Source: JBFMFR01 sp040752025
Lineage (GTDB): Bacteria > Chloroflexota > Anaerolineae > Anaerolineales > UBA4823
Assembly: GCA_040752025.1 (NCBI GenBank)
Contig: JBFMFR010000005.1
Coordinates: forward strand, 186,001 to 250,000
Direction: 5' to 3'
DNA length: 64,000 nt
This document shows, piece after piece, positions 1-8,742 of this stretch. The notes under the pieces were generated by a model that worked only from the letters and a program-made list of their open reading frames with translations, did not search any database and was not told the DNA's origin. The first letter of the stretch is position 1; the number at the start of each line of letters is the position of its first letter. The position numbers and the translations under genes were made by a program.

Positions 1-912
1 TCCGCCTGGATCATGGCCCTGGCAAAGGATTTGCCCTTCTTCGTCCTGGGCAGCGCCCTGTATGGACTGACCAGTTTCGTCATGGTCCCCATCAACAGCT
101 ACCTGACCGCTGCCCGCGGCAATTGGAGCGTCGGGCGCGTCATCACCCTGGTTGCCGTAGCCTATAATACTGGCGCCATCCTGGGGCCGTTGTTGGGTGG
201 CTGGCTGGGTGCCCAGTCTGGCTTGCAGCGCAATTTCCTGCTGTCTGCCATCCTGTTTTTGTTTTCCAGCGCGGCCATCCTGTTCATCCGCCCCCAGCCA
301 GTCGACGCGCAACCTCAACAGGCAAAGAAAGGTGTTTTCAGTGGATTGCTGACCACCCGTTACTTGATCTACCTGTCGATCACCTTCATCACCATGTTCA
401 GCATGTTCCTGCCGCAGCCCCTCTCGCAGAATTTCCTCCAGAACGAACGCGGCGTGAACCTGGTGCAAATGGGCTTTTTGATCTCGGCTCGCAGCCTGGG
501 GGTTGTGGGCCTGAACCTAGTGCTGGGCCAGTTGAGCGCCCGCCTGGGCTTCCTGTTAGCGCAGGTGGCTATGGCCCTGTTCGCCCTGCTGATCTGGCAG
601 GGAGGCTGGCTGCCCTGGTATGCGCTCGGCTATTTCCTGCTGGGTGGCTACCAGACCGCCCGCTACCTGGCCATTGCCCAGAGCCGTGAGTTGATCAGCG
701 CCGCCAACATGGGCCTGGGTTACGGCCTGGTAGAAACTTTCGTGGCGATGGCAGCTATCCTGGCCCCGCCTCTGGCTGGCTGGCTTTACGACTGGCATCC
801 ACCCTCGATTTATTATGTAAGCTTGATCCTCATCGGCTTCACCTTCATTATCAATCTGAGTTTCTCTCAACTGCGCAGTACAAATCTCGACAATCAGGAG
901 GAAAAACCATGA
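1..912 (+). CDS. MFS transporter, 5' end missing
   Basis: The frame is open to the first base of the window (in-frame codons precede the ATG at 13), so the N-terminus lies upstream. The 299+ residues visible are strongly hydrophobic, with roughly nine membrane segments, a loop rich in Pro/Gln in the middle (about residues 95-107) and glycine-rich helices typical of the major facilitator superfamily. A full MFS protein has about 400 residues and 12 helices, so about a quarter is missing. The substrate cannot be read from sequence. The stop overlaps the next start as ATGA, implying translational coupling to the PAP2 phosphatase. Confidence 0.8.
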   Translation, partial: SAWIMALAKDLPFFVLGSALYGLTSFVMVPINSYLTAARGNWSVGRVITLVAVAYNTGAILGPLLGGWLGAQSGLQRNFLLSAILFLFSSAAILFIRPQPVDAQPQQAKKGVFSGLLTTRYLIYLSITFITMFSMFLPQPLSQNFLQNERGVNLVQMGFLISARSLGVVGLNLVLGQLSARLGFLLAQVAMALFALLIWQGGWLPWYALGYFLLGGYQTARYLAIAQSRELISAANMGLGYGLVETFVAMAAILAPPLAGWLYDWHPPSIYYVSLILIGFTFIINLSFSQLRSTNLDNQEEKP

Positions 913-1901
913 ATGAAATCTTTGAGCTTGGCATCGCCATCATCCTGTTTATCCAGGGCCTGGGCGCCTGGCTGCTTGCTCCCATGAAACTGGCGACCTT
1001 CCTGGGCTACGAGGAATTCTATCTGTTCGTTGCCCCGGCCATCTACTGGTGTTTCAGCACCAGCCTGGGACTGCGCCTGGGCTTGAGCTTAATGATCAGC
1101 GGCTCGCTCAACTCCGTGCTCAAGATGGCCATGCACGGTCCGCGGCCCTACTGGCTCGATCCCAAGGTGCACCCCTACAGCAGCGAAATTTCCTTTGGGG
1201 TGCCCTCCGGGCATGCGCAGAACGCCACCGTAGTCTGGGGCACCCTGGCTGCCTGGCTACGCCGGCGCTGGGCCTGGGTAGCTGCTGGAGTGTTGATCTT
1301 CCTGATTGGTTTCTCGCGCTTGTACCTGGCCGTGCACTTCCCACACGATGTGCTCCTGGGCTGGCTGATCGGCGCGCTGCTGCTCTGGCTCATCCTGGCC
1401 CTGGAAGGCCGACTGATGGCCTGGCTTGGCAAGATGAAAATTACCGAACAGGCCCTGGCAGCCCTGGGTTTCTCGCTGGCCATGATCCTGCTGGGCGCTT
1501 TGATGCGCCTGGGTTGGAGTAATTGGAGCTTCCCGGCAGAGTGGGCGCAGAATGCCGCCAGCGCTGTAACGCAGATCGAACCGATCAATCCCTGGGCGCT
1601 CTCTGGAATAGTATCCAATGCTGGCACCTTCTTTGGCCTGGCCCTGGGCGGATTATGGATCAAGAGCCGCAATGGTTTCGATGTCAGCGGCCCGGCCTGG
1701 CAGCGCCTGGCGCGCTTCCTGATCGGTGTGGCCGGTGTAGCCCTGCTCTGGTATGGCCTGGGCGCCGTTTTCCCGCGCGGCGAGACCTGGTTGCCCTTCT
1801 TGCTGCGTTACCTGCGCTACGCGCTGGTGGGCCTGTGGATCACTGGCCTCAGTCCCATCCTGTTCATCCGCTTCGGGCTGGCAAAACCCCTGCAATCCTG
1901 A
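909..1901 (+). CDS. PAP2-family membrane phosphatase
   Basis: This is a 330-residue integral membrane protein with the three signature blocks of the PAP2 (type 2 phosphatidic acid phosphatase) superfamily: Lys72 with Arg79-Pro80, the PSGH block at 99-102, and Ser-Arg 136-137 with His143 and Asp147. His102 and His143 would be the catalytic pair. Known members dephosphorylate phosphatidic acid, undecaprenyl pyrophosphate or related lipid phosphates at the membrane face. About four more helices follow the catalytic core (residues 180-330), longer than minimal PAP2 enzymes. The start overlaps the MFS stop by 4 bp and has an AGGAGG ribosome site at about 896-902. The true substrate is unknown. Confidence 0.88.
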   Translation: MNEIFELGIAIILFIQGLGAWLLAPMKLATFLGYEEFYLFVAPAIYWCFSTSLGLRLGLSLMISGSLNSVLKMAMHGPRPYWLDPKVHPYSSEISFGVPSGHAQNATVVWGTLAAWLRRRWAWVAAGVLIFLIGFSRLYLAVHFPHDVLLGWLIGALLLWLILALEGRLMAWLGKMKITEQALAALGFSLAMILLGALMRLGWSNWSFPAEWAQNAASAVTQIEPINPWALSGIVSNAGTFFGLALGGLWIKSRNGFDVSGPAWQRLARFLIGVAGVALLWYGLGAVFPRGETWLPFLLRYLRYALVGLWITGLSPILFIRFGLAKPLQS

Positions 1902-1913
1902 AGGCCATTGGAC

Positions 1914-1948
1914 AAAAAAAGTGCGGGCACTGCATGCCCGCACTTTTT
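1914..1948. terminator. bidirectional rho-independent terminator
   Basis: A perfect 9-bp stem (1921-1929 GTGCGGGCA with 1935-1943 TGCCCGCAC) is preceded by seven A and followed by five T. It lies between the convergent PAP2 gene and the EF-G-like gene and should stop transcription from both sides. Confidence 0.9.
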
Positions 1949-1967
1949 GGTTTCGCCTGTATAGGAA

Positions 1968-4040
1968 CTAGTCCTCCCTTTGGGCAGCCAGTTCTTTCTG
2001 GTGGGCGTTGATCACATCCTGAGCGATGTGCGTCGGAACCACTTCGTAGTGCGAAAATTCCATCGAGAACACGCCTCGTCCACCTGTCATTGAGCGCAGG
2101 TCGGCCGTATAATGCAGCATCTCCGCCAGCGGTACCTGAGCCGTAACCACCGAGCGCCCCTTCTCGGTATCCATACCCTGGACGCGCGCCCGGCGGGTGT
2201 TCATATCGCCGAGGATATCGCCCATGTTCGTTTCTGGCACCACCACGCGCACGTTCATGATCGGCTCCAGTAGCACCGGAGCAGCGTCTTTCACAGCTAA
2301 CTTGAAGCATTCGCGCGCCGCGATTTCGAAGGCCACCGGCTTGGAGTCCACCGGGTGCTCCTTACCATCGTAAATCGACACCTTGACTTTGCCAAGCGGG
2401 AAGCCAGCCATCACACCATCTTTCATCACGCTCTTGATCCCTTTTTCAATCGCCGGCTGGTAGCTCGAAGAGACTGCCCCACCGAACACGTCCCAACTGA
2501 GCTCGTAGTCGCTGTCTTGCAGCGGCTCGATGCGCATCCACACCTCGCCAAACTGGCCGGCGCCGCCGGTCTGCTTCTTGTGGCGGTACATCGCCTGGCC
2601 CTGCTTGGTGATCGATTCCTGGTAAGGCACCTTCGGTTCCTGGGTCACTAGGCTGGTTTGGAACTTGGATTCAGCCCGGCGAATGGCAACGTCGATGTGC
2701 TGATCGCCCATCCCCTGCAAGATCGTCTGGTTCGTGCTGGCTTCCTGAGTCCACGAGAGAGTCATGTCCTCTTCGCACAGACGTGTCAGGGTTGAGCTGA
2801 TCTTAGCCGAATCGGATTGCGTCTTCGGGGAAACCGCCACGCGGTATAGAGCGTTTGGATAAGTCGGCACCGGGAAAGTCACCGGGTGACCGCGATCACA
2901 CAAGGTGTCGCTGGTGGAAGTAGAACTCAACTTGGGCACGGAGGCGATATCACCGGCATGCACAATCTTCACGCCGATTGTCTCCTTACCGCGCAGGATA
3001 TGTACGGTGCCAACTCGCTCTTCGGTACCCTTAGTCTGGTTCCAGATGCGCGAGTCCGATGTGAAAGTACCCGAGTAAACCCGGAAGTAAGTGATCTTAC
3101 CAACAAAGGGGTCAGCCGTTGTCTTCCACACGTAAGCCGCCAGGGGACCGCTGCCGCTGGCCTTCAGTGTTTCTTCGCCATCTTTACCTTCCACGACCAT
3201 CGGCTGCGCTTCAGCCGGCGAAGGCATCAGGTCGATCATTCCATCCAGCAAGCGCTTTGAACCGATCTCCGCTGACCCAGCCGCGACGAACACCGGCACA
3301 AAGGTACCTTCGTGGATCACCTTGACCAGGCCGCGTTGGATCTCGTCCGCGGTCAGGTCTGCGCCTTCCAGGTATTTTTCCAACAGTTCATCCTCGCCCT
3401 CGGCAGCCGCTTCGATCAACTCCATGCGCGCTTCTTCCACTGCATCCTGGAAATCGGCGGGGATATCTTTCTCTGTTTGGCCATCGCCCTCATAGGCCTT
3501 CATCGTCAGCAGGTCCAACACGCCCTTGAACTCAGCCTTTTCGCCCCAGGGCAGTTGTATCGGGAGCAAACGCGCCTCCGAGATCTCACGCACCGAATCC
3601 AGCGCCTTGGCGAAGTTGGCGTTATCCCGGTTCATCTTATTGATCACCACGAAACGCGGTAGCTTGAATTCGTCGCAGTAATTCCAGGCGATCTCCGTGC
3701 CCACTTCGGCTCCGGCTACAGAATCGACCAGCACGACCGCGCCATCGGCGACGCGCAGCGCCGAGATCACTTCGCCTACAAAATCGGTATAGCCAGGTGC
3801 ATCCAGCAAATTGATTTTGTGGTCGCGGTACTCGACCGGAACGACCGCTGTCGAGAGCGAAATACCGCGCCGGATCTCCTCATCTTCAAAATCTGCGACT
3901 GTGGTTCCATCTTCCACTTTACCCAGTCGCGTTGTCGCTCCGCTGAAATGCAGAAGTGCCTCTACCAGCATTGTCTTTCCCGCGCCGCCGTGGGACACCA
4001 GGGCAATGTTGCGGATAAACTCGGTGGTGTATTCTTTCAT
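1968..4040 (-). CDS. EF-G-like translational GTPase (EF-G2 type)
   Basis: This 690-residue protein has the five-domain layout and length of elongation factor G: an N-terminal GTPase domain, a central beta-barrel, and C-terminal domains ending in the EF-G domain IV/V region (about 470-690). The P-loop is at 16-23 (ending GKT). The G3 motif reads DAPGY at 80-84, so the residue corresponding to the catalytic His of EF-G (DTPGH) is Tyr. The G4 motif reads NKMN at 134-137 instead of NKxD. EF-G-like paralogs (EF-G2) with changed G motifs are known in several phyla, and their cellular role is uncertain. It is monocistronic, with a GAGGAAGG ribosome site and a near-consensus promoter. It is unlikely to be the main EF-G. 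Confidence 0.85.
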   Translation of the reverse strand: MKEYTTEFIRNIALVSHGGAGKTMLVEALLHFSGATTRLGKVEDGTTVADFEDEEIRRGISLSTAVVPVEYRDHKINLLDAPGYTDFVGEVISALRVADGAVVLVDSVAGAEVGTEIAWNYCDEFKLPRFVVINKMNRDNANFAKALDSVREISEARLLPIQLPWGEKAEFKGVLDLLTMKAYEGDGQTEKDIPADFQDAVEEARMELIEAAAEGEDELLEKYLEGADLTADEIQRGLVKVIHEGTFVPVFVAAGSAEIGSKRLLDGMIDLMPSPAEAQPMVVEGKDGEETLKASGSGPLAAYVWKTTADPFVGKITYFRVYSGTFTSDSRIWNQTKGTEERVGTVHILRGKETIGVKIVHAGDIASVPKLSSTSTSDTLCDRGHPVTFPVPTYPNALYRVAVSPKTQSDSAKISSTLTRLCEEDMTLSWTQEASTNQTILQGMGDQHIDVAIRRAESKFQTSLVTQEPKVPYQESITKQGQAMYRHKKQTGGAGQFGEVWMRIEPLQDSDYELSWDVFGGAVSSSYQPAIEKGIKSVMKDGVMAGFPLGKVKVSIYDGKEHPVDSKPVAFEIAARECFKLAVKDAAPVLLEPIMNVRVVVPETNMGDILGDMNTRRARVQGMDTEKGRSVVTAQVPLAEMLHYTADLRSMTGGRGVFSMEFSHYEVVPTHIAQDVINAHQKELAAQRED

Positions 4041-4138
4041 TTGAAAACCTTCCTCATTATTTAATAAGTTCTTTGTCGTCTTGCGTTCTCGCGCACCGCC
4101 CAGATAGGCGGTTTCGCCCTCGATTGCGACAATCCTTG

Positions 4139-4167
4139 ATTGTAAGATATCTTGCCTTCCTTGTCAA
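4139..4167 (-). promoter_or_regulatory. promoter of the EF-G-like gene
   Basis: On the minus strand a perfect -35 TTGACA (4162-4167) is separated by exactly 17 bp from -10 TACAAT (4139-4144). Predicted transcription start is near 4132, giving a leader of about 90 nt before the ATG at 4040. Confidence 0.85.
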
Positions 4168-4205
4168 AGACAAAATGGGACTTTTTTCGAAATTCATCCC
4201 TTCCA

Positions 4206-4211
4206 TATAGT
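4206..4211 (+). promoter_or_regulatory. -10 box of the thioredoxin-fold gene
   Basis: TATAGT lies 3-12 bp before the candidate ATG codons at 4215 and 4224. No good -35 is visible. A start of transcription about 7 bp downstream of the box would fall at or within the start codons, so this would be a leaderless or very short-leader message. It also argues against an upstream in-frame ATG at 4152. Confidence 0.45.
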
Positions 4212-4214
4212 AAA

Positions 4215-4709
4215 ATGGCCTGTATGCAACTGATTAACCACAATTCACTCCTGTTATTTGGCTTGATTGTTTTCGCTGCTTTGGCCTACGTCTTGCTGCG
4301 CAAAGGCGTCCAGCGTAACCGTTTGCTGGTTCTGGGCGCTGCGCTGCTGGTCATGCTGGCAGCCTGGTTCGCCATCCGCCCGCAGGCGACCCCGATCAAA
4401 GATGCGGCCAACATCCGCGCGCGCATCGGCGTGGGTGCGCCGGTCCTGCTGGAATTGCAGTCGCCCTACTGCATCGCCTGCACCGCGCTGCGCCCTACCG
4501 TTGATGCCATCGAAAGGGAATATGCCAACGATATCTGGGTGATCCGTGTCAACATCCAATCGCCGGCTGGCCGCCAGTTGGCGCAGGAATTTGGCAGTTT
4601 CTTCACACCCACTTTCATTTTCTTCGATGGCCAGGGGGTGGAACAGTGGCGTTCTGTAGGGTCGATCGACCGGGAACAGATAGAACGCTTCATGACCGGG
4701 TATCGCTAA
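4215..4709 (+). CDS. membrane-anchored thioredoxin-fold protein
   Basis: A protein of about 164 residues with two N-terminal hydrophobic segments separated by a short basic linker, followed by a thioredoxin-like domain. The redox motif is CIAC, preceded by SPY and followed by TALRP, matching the position of CxxC in thioredoxins. The cis-Pro region reads TPTF near the end of the fold. It probably acts outside the membrane as a thiol-disulfide reductase. The ATG at 4215 is chosen because a -10 box ends at 4211; ATG 4224 is an alternative, and the frame also extends up to an ATG at 4152 with no other support. The methyltransferase gene starts 12 bp downstream. Confidence 0.78.
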   Translation: MACMQLINHNSLLLFGLIVFAALAYVLLRKGVQRNRLLVLGAALLVMLAAWFAIRPQATPIKDAANIRARIGVGAPVLLELQSPYCIACTALRPTVDAIEREYANDIWVIRVNIQSPAGRQLAQEFGSFFTPTFIFFDGQGVEQWRSVGSIDREQIERFMTGYR

Positions 4710-4721
4710 GGAGTCTGGGTT

Positions 4722-5288
4722 GTGAACCTGTGGCGTAAGCTTTTTTACACCCTGTTCTACCTGCGCAGGCCGCCCTGGGATAGTGGCATCAGCCCGCCCG
4801 AGTTAATGGCCTTCATCGAAAGTCACCCGCCCGGTAAGGCGCTTGACCTGGGCTGTGGCACGGGCACCAATGCCATCACATTGGCCCGGCACGGCTGGCA
4901 GACCACCGGTGTGGATTTCGTTGGCAGCGCTATCCGCCAGGCACATCGTAAAGCGCGCCAGGCAGGTCTGGACATTGATTTCCGCCAGGGCGATGTCACC
5001 CAATTACAAAATATCCGGAGCGGTCCTTTTGACCTGGTGCTGGATATTGGCTGCCTGCACAGCCTGACTCCCCAGGGCAAAGCCGCTTACATCGCCAACC
5101 TGGAACAACTGCTGGCTCCTGGCGGCACCTTCCTGGTGTATGCCTTTTGCGCGGATGCCAGTTCTGGCCAGATGGTTTTGGAACAACCCGATCTGGATTT
5201 GTTAGGGAAGACCCTGCACCTGGTAGATCGCCAGGATGGATGGGAGCGCGGGCAGAAACCCTCCGCCTGGCTCACTTACGAAAAATGA
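4722..5288 (+). CDS. class I SAM-dependent methyltransferase
   Basis: A 188-residue protein with a Rossmann-type methyltransferase motif I at residues 41-50 (LDLGCGTGTN), an acidic residue after strand 2 (VDFVG), and a motif IV-like LDIGCLHSL. It resembles small thiopurine/tellurite-type methyltransferases (TehB-like), but the substrate cannot be assigned. The start codon is GTG, with AAGGAG at 4708-4713 as ribosome site. The stop overlaps the start of the next gene as ATGA (5285-5288), so the two are probably translationally coupled. Confidence 0.85.
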   Translation: MNLWRKLFYTLFYLRRPPWDSGISPPELMAFIESHPPGKALDLGCGTGTNAITLARHGWQTTGVDFVGSAIRQAHRKARQAGLDIDFRQGDVTQLQNIRSGPFDLVLDIGCLHSLTPQGKAAYIANLEQLLAPGGTFLVYAFCADASSGQMVLEQPDLDLLGKTLHLVDRQDGWERGQKPSAWLTYEK

Positions 5289-6205
5289 ACCTGCTTTTCG
5301 TATTTCTGGATGGCGTCGGCCTGGGTTCAGGCGATCCACACATCAACCCCCTGGCAGGCGCGCACATGCCCGCTTTGCAAGAATTGCTCGGCGGAGAACG
5401 CCTGCTGCTTGCCGCGGCGCCGCTAGATAGTCCGCGCGCTTCCCTGCGTGCTCTGGATACCTGCCTGGGCATCGCCGGGTTGCCCCAATCCGCCACCGGG
5501 CAGGCCGCCTTGCTCACCGGGCAAAACGTACCTGCCGCGCTGGGCTACCACTACGGCCCCAAGCCCAACCCGGCAGTGGCTGCCTACATACAGAACGGCA
5601 ACCTGTTCAACCACCTGCACAAAGCTGGCCGCCATGCCGCCTTCATCAACGCCTACCCGCCAGGATACTTCCAGGGCATCCAATCTGGGCGTCGGCTGTA
5701 CAGTGCCATCCCCCTGGCAGCCGTTAGCGCGGGGCTGCCCTTGCTCACCCAGGATGATCTGCACGCCGGTCGCGCCATCTCCGCCGATTTCACCGCCCAG
5801 GGCTGGCGTCAGCACCTCAACCAGCCGGACACTCCGGTGCTCTCCCCTTTTCAGGCCGGGGAGCGTTTGGCAGCCCTGGCCGCGCAATCCGATTTCACCC
5901 TCTTCGAATACTGGCTGAGCGATTACGCCGGGCACCACCAGGACATGCCGGCTGCCACCAGCCTGCTGGAGACCTTCGACCAGGTGCTGGCAGGTCTGCT
6001 GGCAAGCTGGGATGATCAGGCTGGCCTGATCCTGATCACCTCCGACCACGGCAACCTGGAAGACCTGGGCACCCGCCGCCATACCGCCAACCCGGTGCCG
6101 GCCCTGCTCATCGGCGCGCCGCACTTGCGCCAGCGCTTTGTTTCTAACCTGCACGATCTCACCGGCATCGCCCCTGCCATCCTGGCGGCTTTTTCCGAAT
6201 CCTGA
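5285..6205 (+). CDS. alkaline phosphatase superfamily metalloenzyme
   Basis: A 306-residue protein of the alkaline phosphatase / cofactor-independent phosphoglycerate mutase superfamily. Metal-binding Asp9 lies in the opening strand (FLDGVG), the probable Thr nucleophile is in SATGQ (residue 71), and the C-terminal half holds the typical TSDHGN...HTxNPVP signature near residues 251-272. It is far shorter than iPGM (about 510) and lacks its inserted domain, so it is more likely an uncharacterised phosphatase or phosphotransferase. The ATG at 5285 is chosen because it overlaps the methyltransferase stop; the frame is open further upstream but that would run through the methyltransferase gene. 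Confidence 0.8.
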   Translation: MNLLFVFLDGVGLGSGDPHINPLAGAHMPALQELLGGERLLLAAAPLDSPRASLRALDTCLGIAGLPQSATGQAALLTGQNVPAALGYHYGPKPNPAVAAYIQNGNLFNHLHKAGRHAAFINAYPPGYFQGIQSGRRLYSAIPLAAVSAGLPLLTQDDLHAGRAISADFTAQGWRQHLNQPDTPVLSPFQAGERLAALAAQSDFTLFEYWLSDYAGHHQDMPAATSLLETFDQVLAGLLASWDDQAGLILITSDHGNLEDLGTRRHTANPVPALLIGAPHLRQRFVSNLHDLTGIAPAILAAFSES

Positions 6206-6225
6206 GTGATCCGGCGTGTCTAACG

Positions 6226-6867
6226 ATGACTGATGTAATCCCTGACGTCCAAATCCTTGAAGTGGGCCCACCTGCCCTGGCTGAGTATGACCGCATCCCA
6301 TCTGCATTCGAAATTCGCACCATCTTAGAAGTCCAGTCGTTAGAAAGCGGCCTGGGAGGCCTGCGCCTGGTCGAGGTGCCCGTGCCGCAGCCCTACGTTA
6401 AAGATTACGATGCCTATGAAGACGGCCCGCCCTCGGCCTGGGTCAACCAGTTCGATATCAGCAACTGGGGCATTTTGCTGGCCCGCGCCGGGCAGCAACC
6501 CGTAGGCGCGGCCGCCATCGCTTTCAACACCGCCGGTGTCAACATGCTGGAAGGCCGCAGCGACCTGGCCGTATTGTGGGACATTCGCGTACATCCCGAT
6601 TGGCGCCGCCTGGGCCTGAGCAGGCGCCTGCTCAAAGCCGCCGCCGATTGGGCCAGCCTGCGTGGCTGCACCATGATGAAAATCGAAACGCAAAACGTGA
6701 ACATTTCCGCCTGCCGCTTTTATGCCAGCCAGGGCTGCCAGTTAGGAGCAATCCACCGTTTCGGCTATATTACTCACCCGCTCGTTTCCCACGAAGCCAT
6801 GCTCCTGTGGTACCTACACCTGCCTTACAGGTCGCTGCCTGATCTCAAAGAGAATAAATTCCCATAG
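6226..6867 (+). CDS. GNAT-family N-acetyltransferase
   Basis: A 213-residue GNAT protein. The acetyl-CoA pyrophosphate-binding segment RRLGLSRRLL (about residues 126-135) follows the strand WDIRVHPDWR, and motif B contains CRFYASQGC. The arrangement, with a C-terminal segment ending in aromatic WYL, recalls streptothricin acetyltransferases, but similarity judged by eye does not prove drug acetylation. It lies 20 bp after the phosphatase gene, and its stop codon (6865-6867) sits in the loop of an AT-rich inverted repeat. Confidence 0.8.
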   Translation: MTDVIPDVQILEVGPPALAEYDRIPSAFEIRTILEVQSLESGLGGLRLVEVPVPQPYVKDYDAYEDGPPSAWVNQFDISNWGILLARAGQQPVGAAAIAFNTAGVNMLEGRSDLAVLWDIRVHPDWRRLGLSRRLLKAAADWASLRGCTMMKIETQNVNISACRFYASQGCQLGAIHRFGYITHPLVSHEAMLLWYLHLPYRSLPDLKENKFP

Positions 6868-6880
6868 AATTTGGGAATTT
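6856..6880. repeat. inverted repeat at the GNAT stop / lepA promoter
   Basis: AAATTCCCA (6856-6864) and TGGGAATTT (6872-6880) form a perfect 9-bp inverted repeat with a 7-base loop containing the GNAT stop codon. It covers the spacer and -35 zone of the lepA promoter. It could be a weak terminator or an operator-like site. Confidence 0.55.
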
Positions 6881-6885
6881 TAGAG

Positions 6886-6891
6886 TATACT
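6886..6891 (+). promoter_or_regulatory. -10 box of lepA
   Basis: TATACT ends 11 bp before the lepA ATG at 6903. No clear -35 is visible. The predicted start of transcription is only a few bases before the ATG, and there is no Shine-Dalgarno sequence, so lepA may be translated from a nearly leaderless message. Confidence 0.5.
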
Positions 6892-6902
6892 ACAGCCCGT
6901 CT

Positions 6903-8705
6903 ATGACCACCAATCACATTCGTAACTTTTGCATTATCGCCCATATCGACCACGGTAAATCCACCCTGGCCGATCGCTTGCTGCAGCTAACCGGCACCAT
7001 CTCCGAGCGCGAGATGACCGAACAGGTGCTCGATAGCATGGAGTTGGAACGCGAGAAGGGCGTGACCATCAAAGCTTCTGCGGTGCGCATGAGCTATACG
7101 GCCAGCGATGGGCAGATTTACGAGTTTAATTTGATCGATACCCCGGGGCACGTGGACTTCGGTTACGAAGTCAGCCGCGCCCTGAATGCTTGCGAAGGCG
7201 CCTTGCTGGTAGTAGATGCTTCTCAAGGCATCGAAGCGCAGACCCTGGCGAACCTGTACATGGCCTTGGAAGCCAACCTGGAGATTATCCCGGTCATCAA
7301 CAAGATCGATCTGATCTCCGCCCACCCGGACGAGGTTGCTGAGGAGATCAGCAACCTGTTGGGCACTCCCTCCGACCAAATCCACCGTATCTCAGCCAAA
7401 GCCGGGCAGAACGTGCTCCCGGTGCTGGAGACCATCGTACAGCAGGTCCCGCCCCCCACAGGTGAGGAGACAGCCCCGCTGCGAGCGCTGATCTTCGATT
7501 CGCACTACGATCCTTATAAAGGCGTGGTTGCCTACGTGCGCATCATGGACGGGCAAATCTCGCCCACCGATAACCTGCTGCTAATGGCCAGCAACACCAT
7601 TTTCAAGCCGGTCGAGATCGGCATCTTTGCCCCCAACCTGCGCACCACCAAGCAGTTGTCGGCCGGTGAAGTTGGCTACATCGCCACCGGGCTCAAGACC
7701 GTGCGCGAATGCCGCGTCGGCGATACCCTCACCCTGGCCGCTCGCCCGGCCCCCGAGCCGCTGCCAGGCTACCGCAAGGTCAAGTCTATGGTCTTCGCCG
7801 GCATCTATCCTGTGGAGGGCGAGGATTACGCCAACCTCAAAGACGCCCTGGAAAAGCTGCAGTTGAACGATGCTTCGCTGGTGTTCGAGCCCGAAACATC
7901 CCAGGCTCTCAATTTCGGTTTTCGCTGCGGTTTCCTGGGCATGTTCCACATGGAGATCATCCAGGAGCGCCTGGAGCGCGAATACGACCTGGACATCATC
8001 GTCACCTCCCCATCCGTCGAATACGAAGTGCTGCTGCACGATGGCCGCATGGAGCGCATCGACTCGCCCGCCGACCTGCCGGAGGAAGGCGATGTAGCCG
8101 AGATCCGCGAGCCATGGATGAAAATCCAGATCTTCACCCCCACCGAGTTCTACGGCACCGTGATGGAGCTTACTACCAAGCGCCGCGGCGTGTTCATCGA
8201 ACAGGAATATCCTGCCTCCAACCGGGTGCTGCTCCACTTCCAGATTCCGCTCTCCGAGTTGATCGTAGATTTCTTCGACCAGCTCAAGTCGCGCACGCGC
8301 GGCTACGCCTCCCTCGATTACCAGTTCTTTGAATATCGTCCCGACGACCTGGTGAAACTGGAGATTCTGGTAAATGAAGAATCGGTCGATGCCCTGGCCA
8401 CCATTGTCCATCGCGAGGATGCTTATCACAAAGGCCAGGCCATCATTTCCAAGCTCAAAGACCTGATTCCACGACAGTTGTTCGTTGTTCCCATCCAGGC
8501 TTATGCCGCCGGAAGGGTCATCTCGCGCGCCAACGTCAAAGCCCTGCGCAAAGATGTGCTGGCCAAATGCTACGGCGGAGACATCACCCGCAAGAAAAAA
8601 CTACTCGAAAAGCAAAAGCGCGGCAAGAAGCGCATGAAGATGGTCGGCAACGTGGAGATCCCGCAGGAGGCCTTCCTGGCTGTGCTGCGCATCGGGGAGG
8701 ACTGA
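6903..8705 (+). CDS. lepA: elongation factor 4 (LepA)
   Basis: A 600-residue GTPase, the usual length for LepA/EF4. The P-loop AHIDHGKST is at 13-21, G3 DTPGHVDF is intact, and G4 NKID is present. The C-terminus carries the LepA-specific domain (about 480-600), with the lysine/arginine-rich end typical of the family. EF4 binds the ribosome and affects translocation and initiation complex quality control. The start is preceded by a -10 box and no ribosome site. The YbhN-like gene follows after 37 bp. Confidence 0.97.
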   Translation: MTTNHIRNFCIIAHIDHGKSTLADRLLQLTGTISEREMTEQVLDSMELEREKGVTIKASAVRMSYTASDGQIYEFNLIDTPGHVDFGYEVSRALNACEGALLVVDASQGIEAQTLANLYMALEANLEIIPVINKIDLISAHPDEVAEEISNLLGTPSDQIHRISAKAGQNVLPVLETIVQQVPPPTGEETAPLRALIFDSHYDPYKGVVAYVRIMDGQISPTDNLLLMASNTIFKPVEIGIFAPNLRTTKQLSAGEVGYIATGLKTVRECRVGDTLTLAARPAPEPLPGYRKVKSMVFAGIYPVEGEDYANLKDALEKLQLNDASLVFEPETSQALNFGFRCGFLGMFHMEIIQERLEREYDLDIIVTSPSVEYEVLLHDGRMERIDSPADLPEEGDVAEIREPWMKIQIFTPTEFYGTVMELTTKRRGVFIEQEYPASNRVLLHFQIPLSELIVDFFDQLKSRTRGYASLDYQFFEYRPDDLVKLEILVNEESVDALATIVHREDAYHKGQAIISKLKDLIPRQLFVVPIQAYAAGRVISRANVKALRKDVLAKCYGGDITRKKKLLEKQKRGKKRMKMVGNVEIPQEAFLAVLRIGED

Positions 8706-8742
8706 GATTACCACCAACTCGTCTGGCAAAGATCGCAGGAAA

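Noticed and set aside
4061..4243. A 60-residue minus-strand frame upstream of the EF-G-like gene
   Set aside because: It covers the EF-G-like promoter and the start of the thioredoxin-fold gene, with no ribosome site or motif.
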